This document shows positions 9,113 through 19,400 of a stretch of DNA of 64,000 nucleotides, piece by piece (positions within the stretch are counted from its first letter, which is position 1; each line of letters opens with the position of its first letter). Below the pieces are notes generated by a model. The model searched no databases and was not told where the DNA came from. It saw only the letters and a program-made list of their open reading frames with translations. Both the position numbers and the translations under genes were made by a program. The stretch comes from Desulfonauticus sp. (GTDB lineage: Bacteria > Desulfobacterota > Desulfovibrionia > Desulfovibrionales > Desulfonatronovibrionaceae). The stretch spans positions 54,070 to 118,069 of the forward strand of contig JAUZRP010000011.1 in the NCBI GenBank assembly GCA_030950395.1. Reading direction: 5' to 3'.

Positions 9113-10381
9113 TTAAATTTTATTTCCCAGATATTGTTTTTTCCATTCGTCCAAAAACAGCAAGGCAGCCTCCAATTCAGAGAGCTCTCCTTGTTTTTCT
9201 TTTATACGCAGGACAATCTCTTCTAATTCACTATTCAAGGTTAAACCTAAATTGGCCAAAAAAAGCTCTAATTCAGATCTAACCTCTTCTGGCAATCCAG
9301 AAATTTCTAATTTGTCTTCTCCAACAGAACACAGGTTGATTTTACTGGTAATAAAATCAAGTAAAGTTTCCATCCTGTGAGTGTAAGTATGTTCCGCCAA
9401 AACTCTAATGTAAGCGTTGTGAGCAAACTCCTGTCTTTTTTCAGGATGCTTTAAAAAGTAATCTATTTGTTTTTTTAATTCTGTTACTGAAGAAAAAACA
9501 ACGATCTCTTCGTCAGGTAGAAACAACTCTGAGAGCAAGCTCCTCTCATCCACCAATTGAAAGGCTCTACATCCTGCTATCTCAAAAGTCCTTGGATTGA
9601 CAAAATCTCCTTTACTTATTTCTATCCAGTCCACACTAGAATGTAAATTAAGATTTATTTTACTGGCGTTAAAAATTTTTACAATTTCTTCAGGAGAAAC
9701 TCTTCTTCCTCCTTCTTGAACAAAAGGAGTTAAAATAGCATCGCCCTCCCATTCTGTGCCCCAAATTTTAAAATCATAATCCACCAATTCTTTAAATACT
9801 TTTCTTCTATTAGGATAGCCAGCTCCCATAAAAGATAAATCACTGCCATAACGTTTTTTATCCACAGGATTAAGAGAAAGAGGTTTATGCACTTCAGGAC
9901 AACAGGCAAGAGGTAAATAACAAACATTATTTTGACCAATTTTCTTTAAACTAGAAAAAAAAGGCTCTTTTTGAATAACTGCAAAAAAATCATAACAGGG
10001 AGCAAAGGCCCTCCAATAAGTAAAGACTTGAAAATCTTCCACAAACCACATAACTGTTGGTATGCCGTTTTGTCTGAACTTAGCCAAAATCTGTCTAGTC
10101 AAAGGAGCCTGAGCCAAGGCTAAAACAAATGAAGGAGCAAATTCTTCTACCTTAGCATAAATAGCCTGAGACACCAGATGAAGAAACCCCTGTTCCAACT
10201 GCTCCAAATTACTTACACCAATTTTAATCTGCTTTAGAGCCTTAAAAGCAGAATAAAACAAAGGAGAATCAAATACCTCTACTATATGTCCCAATTGTTC
10301 AAGCCCTCTGGCCGCAAATCGTCCCACAGGCAGAGAACCACCATAAAATGGCAGTACTACCAATATCTTATATTTTCTCAT
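9113..10381 (-). CDS. CgeB-like family 1 glycosyltransferase (DUF3880 type)
   Basis: 422 aa. The start KYKILVVLPFYGGSLPVGR and the block NRRKVFKELVDYDFKIWG followed by INLNLHSSVDWIEISKG, VNPRTFEIAGCRAFQLVDE and the HTYTHRMETLLDF segment match the CgeB/DUF3880 group of cytoplasmic GT-B glycosyltransferases. The acceptor is unknown; in flagellated delta-type bacteria such proteins often act on surface glycans or flagellin. It stands alone between psd's operon and ybeY. Confidence 0.75.
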   Translation of the reverse strand: MRKYKILVVLPFYGGSLPVGRFAARGLEQLGHIVEVFDSPLFYSAFKALKQIKIGVSNLEQLEQGFLHLVSQAIYAKVEEFAPSFVLALAQAPLTRQILAKFRQNGIPTVMWFVEDFQVFTYWRAFAPCYDFFAVIQKEPFFSSLKKIGQNNVCYLPLACCPEVHKPLSLNPVDKKRYGSDLSFMGAGYPNRRKVFKELVDYDFKIWGTEWEGDAILTPFVQEGGRRVSPEEIVKIFNASKINLNLHSSVDWIEISKGDFVNPRTFEIAGCRAFQLVDERSLLSELFLPDEEIVVFSSVTELKKQIDYFLKHPEKRQEFAHNAYIRVLAEHTYTHRMETLLDFITSKINLCSVGEDKLEISGLPEEVRSELELFLANLGLTLNSELEEIVLRIKEKQGELSELEAALLFLDEWKKQYLGNKI

Positions 10382-10478
10382 ATCTTCTCACCTAGTTAGG
10401 GTTAAACGTTAAGAATTCAAAGTGTGATCTTGATTTTTTATGCTGGTACCAACCCCAAGATTAAATCGTGTTTTTATT

Positions 10479-10946
10479 TCAAAATACTTGACTCAAGTGA
10501 TGACTAAGTTCTTCTGTCAAAGTATCCATTTGATAACCGTGGTCATAACCCAACAAATGTAAAACACCGTGCGCTGTCAACCTCCAAAAGTGTTCTTTTC
10601 TGTCTTGAACATATAAAAAAGATTCTCTAATAACTGCTGCCACGTTTATGAATAATTCTCCAAGAAACTCCCCATCTCCAGGAAAACTCAAAACATTGGT
10701 AGGTCCTAAACAATGTAAATACCTTTGGTTTAATTCAGCACTTAAAACATCATCTACCAAAACTACACTCAAACTTTTATCCAATATATTTAAATATTCC
10801 CCTAAATAAAAAAAACCTAATTTCAGCTCAGTTTTACCCAGACCCAAACTAGCCAATACATTGGTTTTAAAATGTAATTGTAAAAAATCTGACGGTATAT
10901 TGTTTAACCGTGAACGTAAACAACTATTTTTGTATTCTTCAGCCAA
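10479..10946 (-). CDS. ybeY: Endoribonuclease YbeY (16S rRNA 3'-end maturation)
   Basis: 155 aa. The C-terminal HGVLHLLGYDHGYQMD is the family's zinc-binding HGxLHLxGYDH motif, and TNVLSFPGD precedes it as in other YbeY proteins. It processes the 16S rRNA 3' end and takes part in ribosome quality control. It is 44 bp downstream of phoH; the HD-domain membrane protein gene often found between them is absent. Confidence 0.95.
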   Translation of the reverse strand: MAEEYKNSCLRSRLNNIPSDFLQLHFKTNVLASLGLGKTELKLGFFYLGEYLNILDKSLSVVLVDDVLSAELNQRYLHCLGPTNVLSFPGDGEFLGELFINVAAVIRESFLYVQDRKEHFWRLTAHGVLHLLGYDHGYQMDTLTEELSHHLSQVF

Positions 10947-10990
10947 TTATTCTCTCCATTAGTAAAAAAAAACACATGCCCTTAAATTTT

Positions 10991-11953
10991 TTAATTATTT
11001 TGTTTAGAAAATTTCTCATAAGCCTGCACGATTTGGGCTACTAAATTATGCCTAATCACGTCTTTTTGAGAAAAATAGATAAAACTTACATCTTTAAGAT
11101 TTGACAAAACCAATTTAGCTTCTACTAGCCCAGACCTCTTCTTTTCTGGCAAGTCAATTTGAGTAATATCTCCTGTTACCACCATTTTGGAATTAAATCC
11201 CATTCTGGTCAAAAACATCTTCATTTGTTCAGACGTAGTATTTTGCGCCTCGTCCAAAATAATAAAAGCATCATTTAGAGTTCTACCACGCATAAATGCT
11301 AAAGGAGCTACTTCAATCTGTCCACTATCCAACATTTCCTGCACTTTTTTAAAATCCAACATATCGTTTAAAGCATCATAAAGAGGCCTTAAATAAGGAT
11401 TTACCTTTTCCACCATATCTCCCGGCAAAAAACCTAACTTTTCACCTGCCTCCACCGCAGGCCGAGTCAACAGGATTCGCTTTACTTTATGCTCTAAAAA
11501 ATAAGAAATAGCCATTGCTACTGCCAGATAAGTCTTGCCCGTACCTGCAGGACCAATGGCAAAGACCAAATCCTTTTGTCTCATCTGGACAAGATATTTT
11601 TTCTGAGTAAGGGTACGAGGAGAAATAACCTTTTTACCCGAAACAACCAAAATTTCTTCTTTAAAAAAACGGGTTAAATCTATATTTTTATCTCTAGCGA
11701 GTATCTTTAAAGCATCTTCTACGTCTTCTGGATAAATTTTATAACCTTTTTTTAACAATTTATACAGCTCCCGCAAACACTTATCTGCCCACAATAAGTC
11801 TTTCTTGCTCTCAGACCGGAGAATTAACACCTCCCCTCTATTTTCAATCTGCACTCCTGTAATTTTATGAATAATATCTAGATGTTTACCCAATGGTCCA
11901 AACAAATCCACTAATACTTTACTGTTCTTAAACTCTAAAGTAATTTCTTCCAT
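10991..11953 (-). CDS. phoH: PhoH-like ATPase
   Basis: 320 aa, the usual PhoH/YbeZ size. An N-terminal KH-like region is followed by a P-loop (FAIGPAGTGKTYLAVAMA), the LLTRPAVEAGEKLGFLPGD block, Walker B FIILDEAQNTT and VVTGDITQIDLP. PhoH-YbeY adjacency is widely conserved, which suggests a joint role in RNA metabolism. The biochemical activity in this organism is inferred only. Confidence 0.95.
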   Translation of the reverse strand: MEEITLEFKNSKVLVDLFGPLGKHLDIIHKITGVQIENRGEVLILRSESKKDLLWADKCLRELYKLLKKGYKIYPEDVEDALKILARDKNIDLTRFFKEEILVVSGKKVISPRTLTQKKYLVQMRQKDLVFAIGPAGTGKTYLAVAMAISYFLEHKVKRILLTRPAVEAGEKLGFLPGDMVEKVNPYLRPLYDALNDMLDFKKVQEMLDSGQIEVAPLAFMRGRTLNDAFIILDEAQNTTSEQMKMFLTRMGFNSKMVVTGDITQIDLPEKKRSGLVEAKLVLSNLKDVSFIYFSQKDVIRHNLVAQIVQAYEKFSKQNN

Positions 11954-11999
11954 TATTTTTCTTTCTCACTTTAAATTTTTATCTAATCATCTAAAAAAA

Positions 12000-12908
12000 T
12001 CAATTTGTTCCATTAGAGACTTTATAATTTTCTCGTTTGGCCTGTTTTACCACTGTACCAGGTGCTACATCATGGGTAATCCACACATTACCACCAATAA
12101 TAGATCCCTTTCCTATAGTTACTCTACCCAAAATAGTAGCTCCAGAATAAATAATAACATTATCTTCTACAATAGGATGTCTTGGAAGACCCTTTACCAA
12201 AACGTTTTGTTCATCTTTAGGAAAACTCTTAGCTCCAAGAGTTACACCCTGATAAATTCTAACATTATTTCCTATAATACAAGTCTCACCAATTACTGTA
12301 CCAGTTCCATGGTCTATAAAAAAACTCCTTCCAATCTTTGCGCCAGGATGAATGTCTATACCTGTTTCTGAATGGGCCATTTCTGTAATTATTCTAGGGA
12401 TTACGTGTACACCAAGCTCCTCTAAAGCATGAGCTAACCGATAGTTCGTCAAAGCCCTGATGGAAGGATAACAAAAAATAGCTTCTCCTGGAGTTTTAGC
12501 AGCAGGATCTCCTACATATGCAGCCATCACATCGCTAACCAATAAGTCCCGTATCTGAGGTAAACTCTGCAAAAACTTCTTAGCTACCTGCTCTGCTTTT
12601 TTTTCACATTGGGCACAATGCTCTTCTTCTGCTGTACAAACAAAACATTCTCCTCGCAAAACTTGCTCTTTTAAAATTCTATAGACTTTATCCAACTTTG
12701 CTCCAAGATAATATTCTTTAACCGTGTCATCTACGTAACAAGGCCCAAAATATCCTGGGAAAATAATCGCTCTTAAATCTTCTATCATTTCTTTTAAAAA
12801 AACAGACGATGGAAGGGGGATTTTTTTAGCCAGAGCTATCTTACTTTTAGGAAAATATTCTTTTTCTGCCAAACTCTTTACTATATCTTGAAACAAACTT
12901 TTATCCAT
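12000..12908 (-). CDS. cysE: Serine O-acetyltransferase (EpsC/CysE type)
   Basis: 302 aa. An N-terminal helical domain is followed by a left-handed beta-helix of hexapeptide repeats, with the active-site block IDIHPGAKIGRSFFIDHGTG, then VIGETCIIGNNVRIYQGVTL. It makes O-acetylserine from serine and acetyl-CoA. The start overlaps the end of cysK by 8 bp, so the two cysteine steps are coupled. A Cys-rich insert (CFVCTAEEEHCAQCEKKAEQ) in the N-terminal domain suggests metal or redox sensitivity, but that is inference. Confidence 0.93.
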   Translation of the reverse strand: MDKSLFQDIVKSLAEKEYFPKSKIALAKKIPLPSSVFLKEMIEDLRAIIFPGYFGPCYVDDTVKEYYLGAKLDKVYRILKEQVLRGECFVCTAEEEHCAQCEKKAEQVAKKFLQSLPQIRDLLVSDVMAAYVGDPAAKTPGEAIFCYPSIRALTNYRLAHALEELGVHVIPRIITEMAHSETGIDIHPGAKIGRSFFIDHGTGTVIGETCIIGNNVRIYQGVTLGAKSFPKDEQNVLVKGLPRHPIVEDNVIIYSGATILGRVTIGKGSIIGGNVWITHDVAPGTVVKQAKRENYKVSNGTN

Positions 12909-13860
12909 TTTCTACTCCATCAAAAAGAGATGTACTAAGATATCTTTCTGCTGTATCGCAAGCAGGGAAAACAATCATCTTGCCTGCATTTTCTTTTTTT
13001 TTAGCCAGACTTAAAGCAGCCACACAATTGGCCCCAGAGGAAATACCTGCCATAATTCCTTCTTTTCTAATTAATTGGGCAGCCATATCTAAAGCATCTT
13101 CATCCTGCACCTTAATAACTCCATCTATTAAGTCTGTATCCAAAATCTCTGGCACAAATCCAGCACCTATACCCTGAATAGCATGCAACCCAGGTTGTCC
13201 ACCAGATAACACAGGAGAATTAACTGGTTCCACTGCATAAATTGCTATCTCTGGATTATATTCTTTTAACCTCTTTCCCACCCCAGTAATAGTTCCACCA
13301 GAGCCAACACCTGCCACAAAAATATCTATTTTACCTTCTGTATCCTGCCAAATCTCTTCTGCCGTATATAAATAATGCGCTTCTACATTATCTAAATTTT
13401 CAAATTGAGAAGTCAAAAAAGTATTATTATGTTCTTTTGCTATTTTCAGAGCCTTTTCTACTGCTCCACTCATTCCCTCTTCTGGAGGCGTCAAAACAAG
13501 CTCTGCTCCCAAAGCTTTTAGAATTCGCTGTCTCTCCAAACTCATATTAGCAGGCATCACAATCAGTAACTTCAACTTCATAACTGCACAAACCAGCGCA
13601 AGACCTATACCAGTATTGCCGCTTGTAGCCTCAATAATAAGGGTAGAATTATTAATCTTGCCTTGCTCTCTGGCTCTCACCAAAATCTGTCTGGCAATCC
13701 TATCTTTAATAGACCCCCCAGGATTAAAAAATTCTAGTTTAGCAACCACATTAGCCTTACATTCTCTAGCAATATTGGACAAAGCCACCAGAGGCGTATT
13801 ACCTATTAACTCTAACACGTTGCTATAGATCACATCCTTACCCCCGTTTTTTATTTCCAT
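12901..13860 (-). CDS. cysK: Cysteine synthase (O-acetylserine sulfhydrylase)
   Basis: 319 aa PLP enzyme. NPGGSIKDRIA contains the Schiff-base Lys, EATSGNTGIGLA is the substrate loop, and GVGSGGTITGVGKRL binds the PLP phosphate. GISSGANCVAAL lies near the C-terminus. It combines sulfide with O-acetylserine to give cysteine. It is the first gene of the cysK-cysE pair, and its promoter must lie in the 467-bp divergent spacer shared with hisH. Confidence 0.95.
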   Translation of the reverse strand: MEIKNGGKDVIYSNVLELIGNTPLVALSNIARECKANVVAKLEFFNPGGSIKDRIARQILVRAREQGKINNSTLIIEATSGNTGIGLALVCAVMKLKLLIVMPANMSLERQRILKALGAELVLTPPEEGMSGAVEKALKIAKEHNNTFLTSQFENLDNVEAHYLYTAEEIWQDTEGKIDIFVAGVGSGGTITGVGKRLKEYNPEIAIYAVEPVNSPVLSGGQPGLHAIQGIGAGFVPEILDTDLIDGVIKVQDEDALDMAAQLIRKEGIMAGISSGANCVAALSLAKKKENAGKMIVFPACDTAERYLSTSLFDGVENG

Positions 13861-14327
13861 CCTTAATCCTCAACAGAGACTTTAAAGCACTCCTACAAAA
13901 CACATTAAAAATTTGTCTCCAAAATGTCCCAATCCCAATCGACCTAATCCTCTATAACCTATTGAAAAAAACTAAAACTATCAACACCTTTCCTTTAAAC
14001 TATCAAAATGCATATACACCCAATACAATCCTTTCTTCACAACCAGTGCCAGGCTAAAACCGTGAAAGCAGAACCCTTTTTATCCAAAAAACTTAAAACA
14101 CCACGGAAACACTGGAAATCAAGCTGACCAAAAGCATATTTCTAAAAATTTCCAAAAGATAAGACCTAAAAAAGTCTATTGCCTTTTGACCAAGAAGAAT
14201 TTATGTAAAGTTAATGTGCACTTATTTCTGGCAGACAGTATATTTTTAGAATTTAAAGCCACCCCTAAGCTTAAATCTAATCTAGCTAAAAACGGCAAAT
14301 TTTTATATGAACTAATGAGGGCAAAGC
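13861..14327. other. 467-bp divergent spacer between cysK and hisH
   Basis: No ORF of credible coding character is visible on either strand. The left half is strikingly poor in G on the plus strand (runs such as CCCAATCCCAATCGACC), one of several such stretches in this window. It must hold the promoters for cysK (minus) and hisH (plus), but no clear -35/-10 pair could be chosen. Confidence 0.6.
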
Positions 14328-14963
14328 ATGATAAGTATTATTAACTATGAAGCAGGGAATTTAACCAGCGTAAAAAGGGCTCTTGATTATCTAAAAATAC
14401 CCAATGAAATCACCAACGATCCCCAGAAAATCCTCTCTAGCAAAGCTATTATTTTCCCAGGAGTGGGAGCGGCTGGTGCGGCCATGTCCTATTTAAAAAA
14501 ACAAACTTTAGACCAAACTCTAAAGCAGGCCAAAAAAAAATCCATTCCCATTTTAGGTATCTGCCTTGGATGCCAGGTGATTTTAGACTTTAGTGAAGAA
14601 GGCAATACCAAAACCTTAGGTCTCATCAAAGGAAAGTGCAAAAAATTTTCTCTGGACCTCAAAGAAAACGGTATTCCTATCAACATTCCCCACATGGGCT
14701 GGAATCAAGTTCAACTCCATAAAGAATGCTTACTGTTTGAACACATTGATTCAGCGTCAGAATTTTATTTTGTCCACTCTTATTATCCAGATCCTCATCC
14801 TGAATTTATAATTGGCACTACCTGTTATGGCCTTAACTTTTGCTCGGTTCTGGGGCAAACAGGTCTATGGGCGGTCCAGTTTCATCCTGAAAAAAGCGGC
14901 AGGCCTGGATTAAAATTATTAGAAAATTTTTACAATTTTGCCTGGAGAAGATACAATGCTTAG
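14328..14963 (+). CDS. hisH: Imidazole glycerol phosphate synthase, glutamine amidotransferase subunit
   Basis: 211 aa class I glutamine amidotransferase. The N-terminus is [18 protein letters not shown]. The nucleophile Cys is in [10 protein letters not shown], and the catalytic His-Glu pair is in [11 protein letters not shown]. It supplies ammonia to HisF. The gene overlaps hisF by 8 bp. The rest of the his pathway is not in the window. Confidence 0.95.
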   Translation: MISIINYEAGNLTSVKRALDYLKIPNEITNDPQKILSSKAIIFPGVGAAGAAMSYLKKQTLDQTLKQAKKKSIPILGICLGCQVILDFSEEGNTKTLGLIKGKCKKFSLDLKENGIPINIPHMGWNQVQLHKECLLFEHIDSASEFYFVHSYYPDPHPEFIIGTTCYGLNFCSVLGQTGLWAVQFHPEKSGRPGLKLLENFYNFAWRRYNA

Positions 14964-15735
14964 CAAAAGAATTATACCCTGTCTTGATGTTCGAGATGGA
15001 AAACTAACCAAAGGTATAAAATTTAAACAAAATATAGACATAGGCGATCCTGTAGAAAGCGCGCGTATTTATTACGAGCAAGGGGCAGATGAAATAGTCT
15101 TTTACGACATCACGGCCTCTCATGAAGGAAGGGGCATTATGTTAAAAGTAGTAGAAAAAGTTGCCTCCCAAATATTTATTCCCTTTTCTGTTGGGGGAGG
15201 GATTGCATCTGTTCAAGACATGAAAGATGTGCTTCTGGCTGGAGCAGAAAAAATATCCATTAATTCTGCTGCAGTAAAAAATCCATCCCTAATCACAGAA
15301 GGGGCAGAACTCTTTGGCTCTCAATGCATTGTGGTAGGAATGGATGTTTTAAAAGTGCCCCCTTCCCAACACATACCTTCAGGATATGAAGTAGTAATTC
15401 ATGGAGGAAGAAAGCCAACAGGTCTGGATGCCCTAAAATGGGCCCAAAAAGTAGAATCTTTAGGTGCTGGTGAAATTTGTTTAAATTCTATTGATGCAGA
15501 TGGCACAAAACAGGGATATGAATTAAATTTGACCAAACTCATTGCCGAGCAGGTAAGGATCCCTGTTATAGCCTCTGGTGGAGCTGGACATCCTGAACAC
15601 ATGGTAGAAGCAGTTACCACAGGCAAAGCCTCTGCTGCCCTTATTGCCTCCATTGTCCATTATGGAGAATGGTCCATTCCAGACATAAAAAAATATATGC
15701 ATCAAAAAGGAGTAAAAGTTAGAATTGTCTGGTAA
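14956..15735 (+). CDS. hisF: Imidazole glycerol phosphate synthase, cyclase subunit
   Basis: 259 aa from the ATG at 14956 ([16 protein letters not shown]), six codons inside the track ORF. The first catalytic Asp is in CLDVRDG and the second in [28 protein letters not shown] carries a phosphate-binding loop. The TIM-barrel takes ammonia from HisH to make IGP and AICAR. The [12 protein letters not shown] block resembles the Desulfovibrio form. AICAR feeds purine synthesis, whose IMP cyclohydrolase is encoded at 51.4 kb. Confidence 0.95.
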   Translation: MLSKRIIPCLDVRDGKLTKGIKFKQNIDIGDPVESARIYYEQGADEIVFYDITASHEGRGIMLKVVEKVASQIFIPFSVGGGIASVQDMKDVLLAGAEKISINSAAVKNPSLITEGAELFGSQCIVVGMDVLKVPPSQHIPSGYEVVIHGGRKPTGLDALKWAQKVESLGAGEICLNSIDADGTKQGYELNLTKLIAEQVRIPVIASGGAGHPEHMVEAVTTGKASAALIASIVHYGEWSIPDIKKYMHQKGVKVRIVW

Positions 15736-15955
15736 AATTATTTTAGAAGTAATGACCCATTGCGAAGCAGAAGTAATCACCAAAGAGATTAGTGCTCAAA
15801 ACACAGGAGAGCTCAAAAAACTTTTGGAACAAATGAGAAAAAATAAATTTCAAAGTGTAGCCTGGCTAGACGACAAATATCTTGGTGGAACATGGTTTAA
15901 CGTAAATACTTACCAATGGACGGCTGAACTACTGGATGAAGTTTGGAGTGATTAG
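15725..15955 (+). CDS. Conserved-looking small protein, unknown function
   Basis: 76 aa from a TTG at 15725 that overlaps the end of hisF by 11 bp; an internal ATG at 15752 would give 67 aa. The reading includes [14 protein letters not shown] and the aromatic tail [20 protein letters not shown]. No known domain is recognised. The overlap with hisF suggests it belongs to the same transcript. Its end overlaps the end of the convergent moaC by 4 bp. Confidence 0.5.
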   Translation: MSGKIILEVMTHCEAEVITKEISAQNTGELKKLLEQMRKNKFQSVAWLDDKYLGGTWFNVNTYQWTAELLDEVWSD

Positions 15956-16452
15956 TTCAGACTACAATCCTTTGCCTGAAATATTCCACTTTTTCCACCT
16001 TCTTTATACAACAAACGACTTTTTCCTAAAATAATGTCTTTTTGCACGGCCTTACACATGTCGTAAACTGTCAGCATAGCGATGTGTACTGCTACCAGAG
16101 CTTCCATCTCTACCCCTGTTTTCCCTTCTGACTCTACTTTAGCTTCTATTCTCAATCTGTGTTTAACTTCATCTAAATCAAACTTTATATCCACACTTGT
16201 TAAATTCAATTGATGACATAAAGGGATGAGGTCTTGAGTTTTTTTAGCAGCCAAAATCCCAGCTACTTTGGCCGTGGTTAAGACATCTCCCTTGGGAAGG
16301 GCTTTTTGCTGCAACAAACCAAAGGTTTCCTCGGAAAACTCCACATAACCTTCAGCAATAGCTATTCTCCTCGTAGCTGCCTTGCCACCCACGTTGACCA
16401 TTTGTATCTGGCCCTTTTCGTCTAGATGAGAAAATGACTTCAATTTAGCCAC
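15952..16452 (-). CDS. moaC: Cyclic pyranopterin monophosphate synthase
   Basis: 166 aa. Signatures are [35 protein letters not shown] (catalytic region) and [23 protein letters not shown]. MoaC converts the MoaA product to cyclic pyranopterin monophosphate in molybdenum/tungsten cofactor synthesis. Its start overlaps the end of dnaJ by 8 bp, so it is probably expressed with dnaJ; no other moa gene is nearby. Confidence 0.96.
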   Translation of the reverse strand: MAKLKSFSHLDEKGQIQMVNVGGKAATRRIAIAEGYVEFSEETFGLLQQKALPKGDVLTTAKVAGILAAKKTQDLIPLCHQLNLTSVDIKFDLDEVKHRLRIEAKVESEGKTGVEMEALVAVHIAMLTVYDMCKAVQKDIILGKSRLLYKEGGKSGIFQAKDCSLN

Positions 16453-17542
16453 CCATTACTTTTTTAAAAATTTTTTTAAAACCACTCTCTTTTTTAGATT
16501 GCTCGATCTCTTCAAATTCTTTTAACAGTTCTACCTGGCGCTTGGTTAAATTTTGGGGAGTTTTTACTATTACTTCCACTAATAAATCCCCTTTATAGGG
16601 ACTATTTAAGGCAGGTAATCCCAACCCTCGCAATTTAAAAACTTCTCCAGATTGAGTGCCCTTAGGTATTTCCATATCCACAGGTTCGTCTAACGTAGGT
16701 ACTTTTATTTTGGCCCCAAGGGCAGCCTGAGCAAAACTCACTTCTACCCTAACTATAAGGTCCTGTCCCTCCCGTCTAAATACTTTATCTTCTTCTACAT
16801 AAATTACGACATAAAGATCTCCTGGAGGACCACCGTACTCTCCAGCCTCTCCTTCTCCTCTAATCCTAAGTCTAGTGCCATTATCAACGCCAGCAGGAAC
16901 CCGAACTTTAATTGTTTTGGTAACACGCACAACTCCCCGTCCCTTACACTTCTTACAGGGATTACGAATAATTTCTCCCCTTCCGCTACACATAGGACAG
17001 GGCATAGATACCCTAAAAAAGCCTTGAGACCGATAAACCTGTCCCCTACCGCCACATTGAGGACAAATTTCTATTTTGGAGCCTGGCTCTGCTCCAGAAC
17101 CTCCACACTGAGAACACGTTTCTCTTTTGGGAATATTCAAATCAACTTCTGTTCCCTTGGCTGCTTCTCTAAAAGAAATAGTTAGGTTGTAGCGCAAGTC
17201 CGCACCCGGTCTGGCATAGCTTCCAGAGGTAGAGCCAAAACCAAAAAATTCTGCAAAAATATCACTAAAGGTATTAAAAATATCTTCTGTACTCTCAAAA
17301 CCACCACCATAACCATTGCCAAGCCCTGCATGCCCAAACCTATCGTACTGAGCTCTTTTTTGAGGATCACGTAAGACCTCATAAGCCTCTGCTGCTTCTT
17401 TAAACTTTGCCTCTGCCTCAGGATCGTCTGGATTTCTATCCGGGTGATACTTAAGCGCCAACTTACGGTAAGCAGTCTTTATTTCTTCTGCAGTAGCGTC
17501 TCTAGATACCCCAAGGATCTCGTAATAATCTCTTTTGGTCAT
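16445..17542 (-). CDS. dnaJ: Chaperone DnaJ
   Basis: 365 aa type I DnaJ. The J domain (residues 1-70) has YHPDRNPDD with the HPD triad. A Gly/Phe-rich linker follows, then four CxxCxGxG-type zinc motifs ([32 protein letters not shown]), then the C-terminal substrate-binding domain. It stimulates DnaK ATPase. It starts 2 bp after the rpoZ stop. Confidence 0.97.
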   Translation of the reverse strand: MTKRDYYEILGVSRDATAEEIKTAYRKLALKYHPDRNPDDPEAEAKFKEAAEAYEVLRDPQKRAQYDRFGHAGLGNGYGGGFESTEDIFNTFSDIFAEFFGFGSTSGSYARPGADLRYNLTISFREAAKGTEVDLNIPKRETCSQCGGSGAEPGSKIEICPQCGGRGQVYRSQGFFRVSMPCPMCSGRGEIIRNPCKKCKGRGVVRVTKTIKVRVPAGVDNGTRLRIRGEGEAGEYGGPPGDLYVVIYVEEDKVFRREGQDLIVRVEVSFAQAALGAKIKVPTLDEPVDMEIPKGTQSGEVFKLRGLGLPALNSPYKGDLLVEVIVKTPQNLTKRQVELLKEFEEIEQSKKESGFKKIFKKVMGG

Positions 17543-17544
17543 CT

Positions 17545-17760
17545 TTACCTTAACCTTTTACTGCTCTCTAAATTTTCCTCTGCCAAAACCACTTTCCCTG
17601 CAGCAATCTCCCGCAAAGCCGTAACTATTTCTTTGTTTTTACTGTCCACCAAAGGCTTATGACCTTCTTTAAACTGTTTAACTCTTTTAATGGCCATGTG
17701 AATTAAAACAAATCTATTTCTTACCTTTTCCAAACAATCATCTACTGTAATTCTCGCCAT
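17545..17760 (-). CDS. rpoZ: RNA polymerase omega subunit
   Basis: 71 aa. [20 protein letters not shown] and the following [10 protein letters not shown] match omega, which helps assemble RNA polymerase. The length is normal for delta-type Proteobacteria. It lies immediately upstream of dnaJ. Confidence 0.92.
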   Translation of the reverse strand: MARITVDDCLEKVRNRFVLIHMAIKRVKQFKEGHKPLVDSKNKEIVTALREIAAGKVVLAEENLESSKRLR

Positions 17761-17837
17761 CTATTCTTACCTCCTAAATTATAATCATCTCTAAACGCCT
17801 TAAACCACCTACCCCATTCTATAACTATATGACCTTC

Positions 17838-19100
17838 CTAATCCATTCCTTGCAATTTATTTTTTATCTCCTGGACCACGTCTGTATCTACAAGGTACCA
17901 CTTTTTAGCTCCTTTTACCCGTACCCAAAACTTGCCTTTTTCTTTCTTGTCTGTCCAAAAACCAAGATCTGCAATGACCTTATTTTGATTATCCTGTAAA
18001 ATAACGTTTAACACTTTTTTATCTTTGCTTGGATTATCACTCGGTGGGCTCACGTATTCTAAATCTTTTAATTCCCACAAAATAAAATCCATCCCAGAAA
18101 ATTCTTTTTGCGTTCCCACAAAGTGCCAAGTCTGTTTATGCCTGCAAAGCACAACATCGCTCTTAAAATCGCTAAACTCTACACGGGTAACGTCTTGCTC
18201 GTTAAAACTTAGAAAATGACGATCAGTTAAGAGAAAAACATTTTTATCTAGCCCATTTACCCTAATTTGGTCAAGCACATAGTACCAGGATTTTTCAGGC
18301 ACTTTGGCTAAGTATTGAGAATGCTCTTTAGTCTTAAAAATCAGCACTTTGCCCTGTCTAAGATCTTTTAGGGTATATTCTAGAGTAAACAACAATTTTT
18401 TCGGACCAGGTTTAGCCACAAAGTCTGTTCCTTCTAAGGTAGAAAGGTTAAAAAATAAAGAAGTTGCTTCAGAAACATTAACTTTTTTAGATGCTAAAGG
18501 CTTTACAAAAACAAACTGACTTTCACCCTGTTTTTTTAGCTCCCATTCAATTTTACCATTTTTTATTTTTTTTAAACGCAATAGTTCTTCATCGCTAAAA
18601 GAAAATAATTTTAAATCATAAAATTTTTTGACTTTAGCCTGCACCTGATTTTTATAACTAAAAGGCAGTAAGATAAGCTTATCAGGCCAAAGAGAAGTTA
18701 GTGCGTAAATACCATCAAAACTAGGATTTTCACTGCCATAAATCAAATAAAAAGCAAAATTTTTACCCTGAAAACTGATTTTATTTTTTTCTTTCAGTCC
18801 ATAAGTTGCCCATTGTGCTTTTTTTATTGGGCCAATAATTCTTTTGGGCCTATTTTGGCCTAAAAATCTAAGAAAACTTTCTACCTCTGATTTATTGGCC
18901 GGAAAAATAGTATTCTTTTGCCTGACCTGCCACTGCCCCTGCTCTTTTTTTAAACTAAAATCTGGAAAATTTATCTGAAAAATGTCTTTTTTTTCAAAAT
19001 TTGGCCACAAAGAAGTCTGCTCTTTCTTCTGACCAACTCCAAAATAAACTCCTGCCCAAACAATAAGAGCCAGCAGGCCCAACCACCATACCCTTTTCAT
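17838..19100 (-). CDS. DUF4340 protein linked to a gliding-type ABC exporter
   Basis: About 420 aa. The ATG at 19100 (MKRVWWLGLLALIVWAGVYF) is preferred over the upstream TTG because AAAGGAGG lies between them. One N-terminal membrane segment is followed by a long extracytoplasmic region containing FQINFPDFSLKKEQGQWQV and YGSENPSFDGIYAL, a pattern seen in DUF4340 proteins. Such genes regularly follow GldF/GldG-like ABC genes, as here. Substrate and function are unknown. Confidence 0.75.
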   Translation of the reverse strand: MKRVWWLGLLALIVWAGVYFGVGQKKEQTSLWPNFEKKDIFQINFPDFSLKKEQGQWQVRQKNTIFPANKSEVESFLRFLGQNRPKRIIGPIKKAQWATYGLKEKNKISFQGKNFAFYLIYGSENPSFDGIYALTSLWPDKLILLPFSYKNQVQAKVKKFYDLKLFSFSDEELLRLKKIKNGKIEWELKKQGESQFVFVKPLASKKVNVSEATSLFFNLSTLEGTDFVAKPGPKKLLFTLEYTLKDLRQGKVLIFKTKEHSQYLAKVPEKSWYYVLDQIRVNGLDKNVFLLTDRHFLSFNEQDVTRVEFSDFKSDVVLCRHKQTWHFVGTQKEFSGMDFILWELKDLEYVSPPSDNPSKDKKVLNVILQDNQNKVIADLGFWTDKKEKGKFWVRVKGAKKWYLVDTDVVQEIKNKLQGMD

Positions 19101-19400
19101 TGTCGTCAAAGCCTCCTTTACTCTCAATACCTTAATAAATACAAATATTCACTAGCCCAAATCTATCCACTCAACACACAGCAATAAAACCTAATTCTTT
19201 GGAATTAAGGGCTGACTAATTAGCGTGTAAATATTAGCTCATTTTAGTTTTTTTGAGCATTAAAAATTGTCTTGTTGAAATGCATTTAGCCAGCCTAGAA
19301 CAGTTTTGATTGTCCAGATTCCACCCAACCTATCCCCACGCCTCAACTAAAAACATTCGGTACGCTCAAAGGCCAAAATCCCCCTACGTTTTCGAATAAC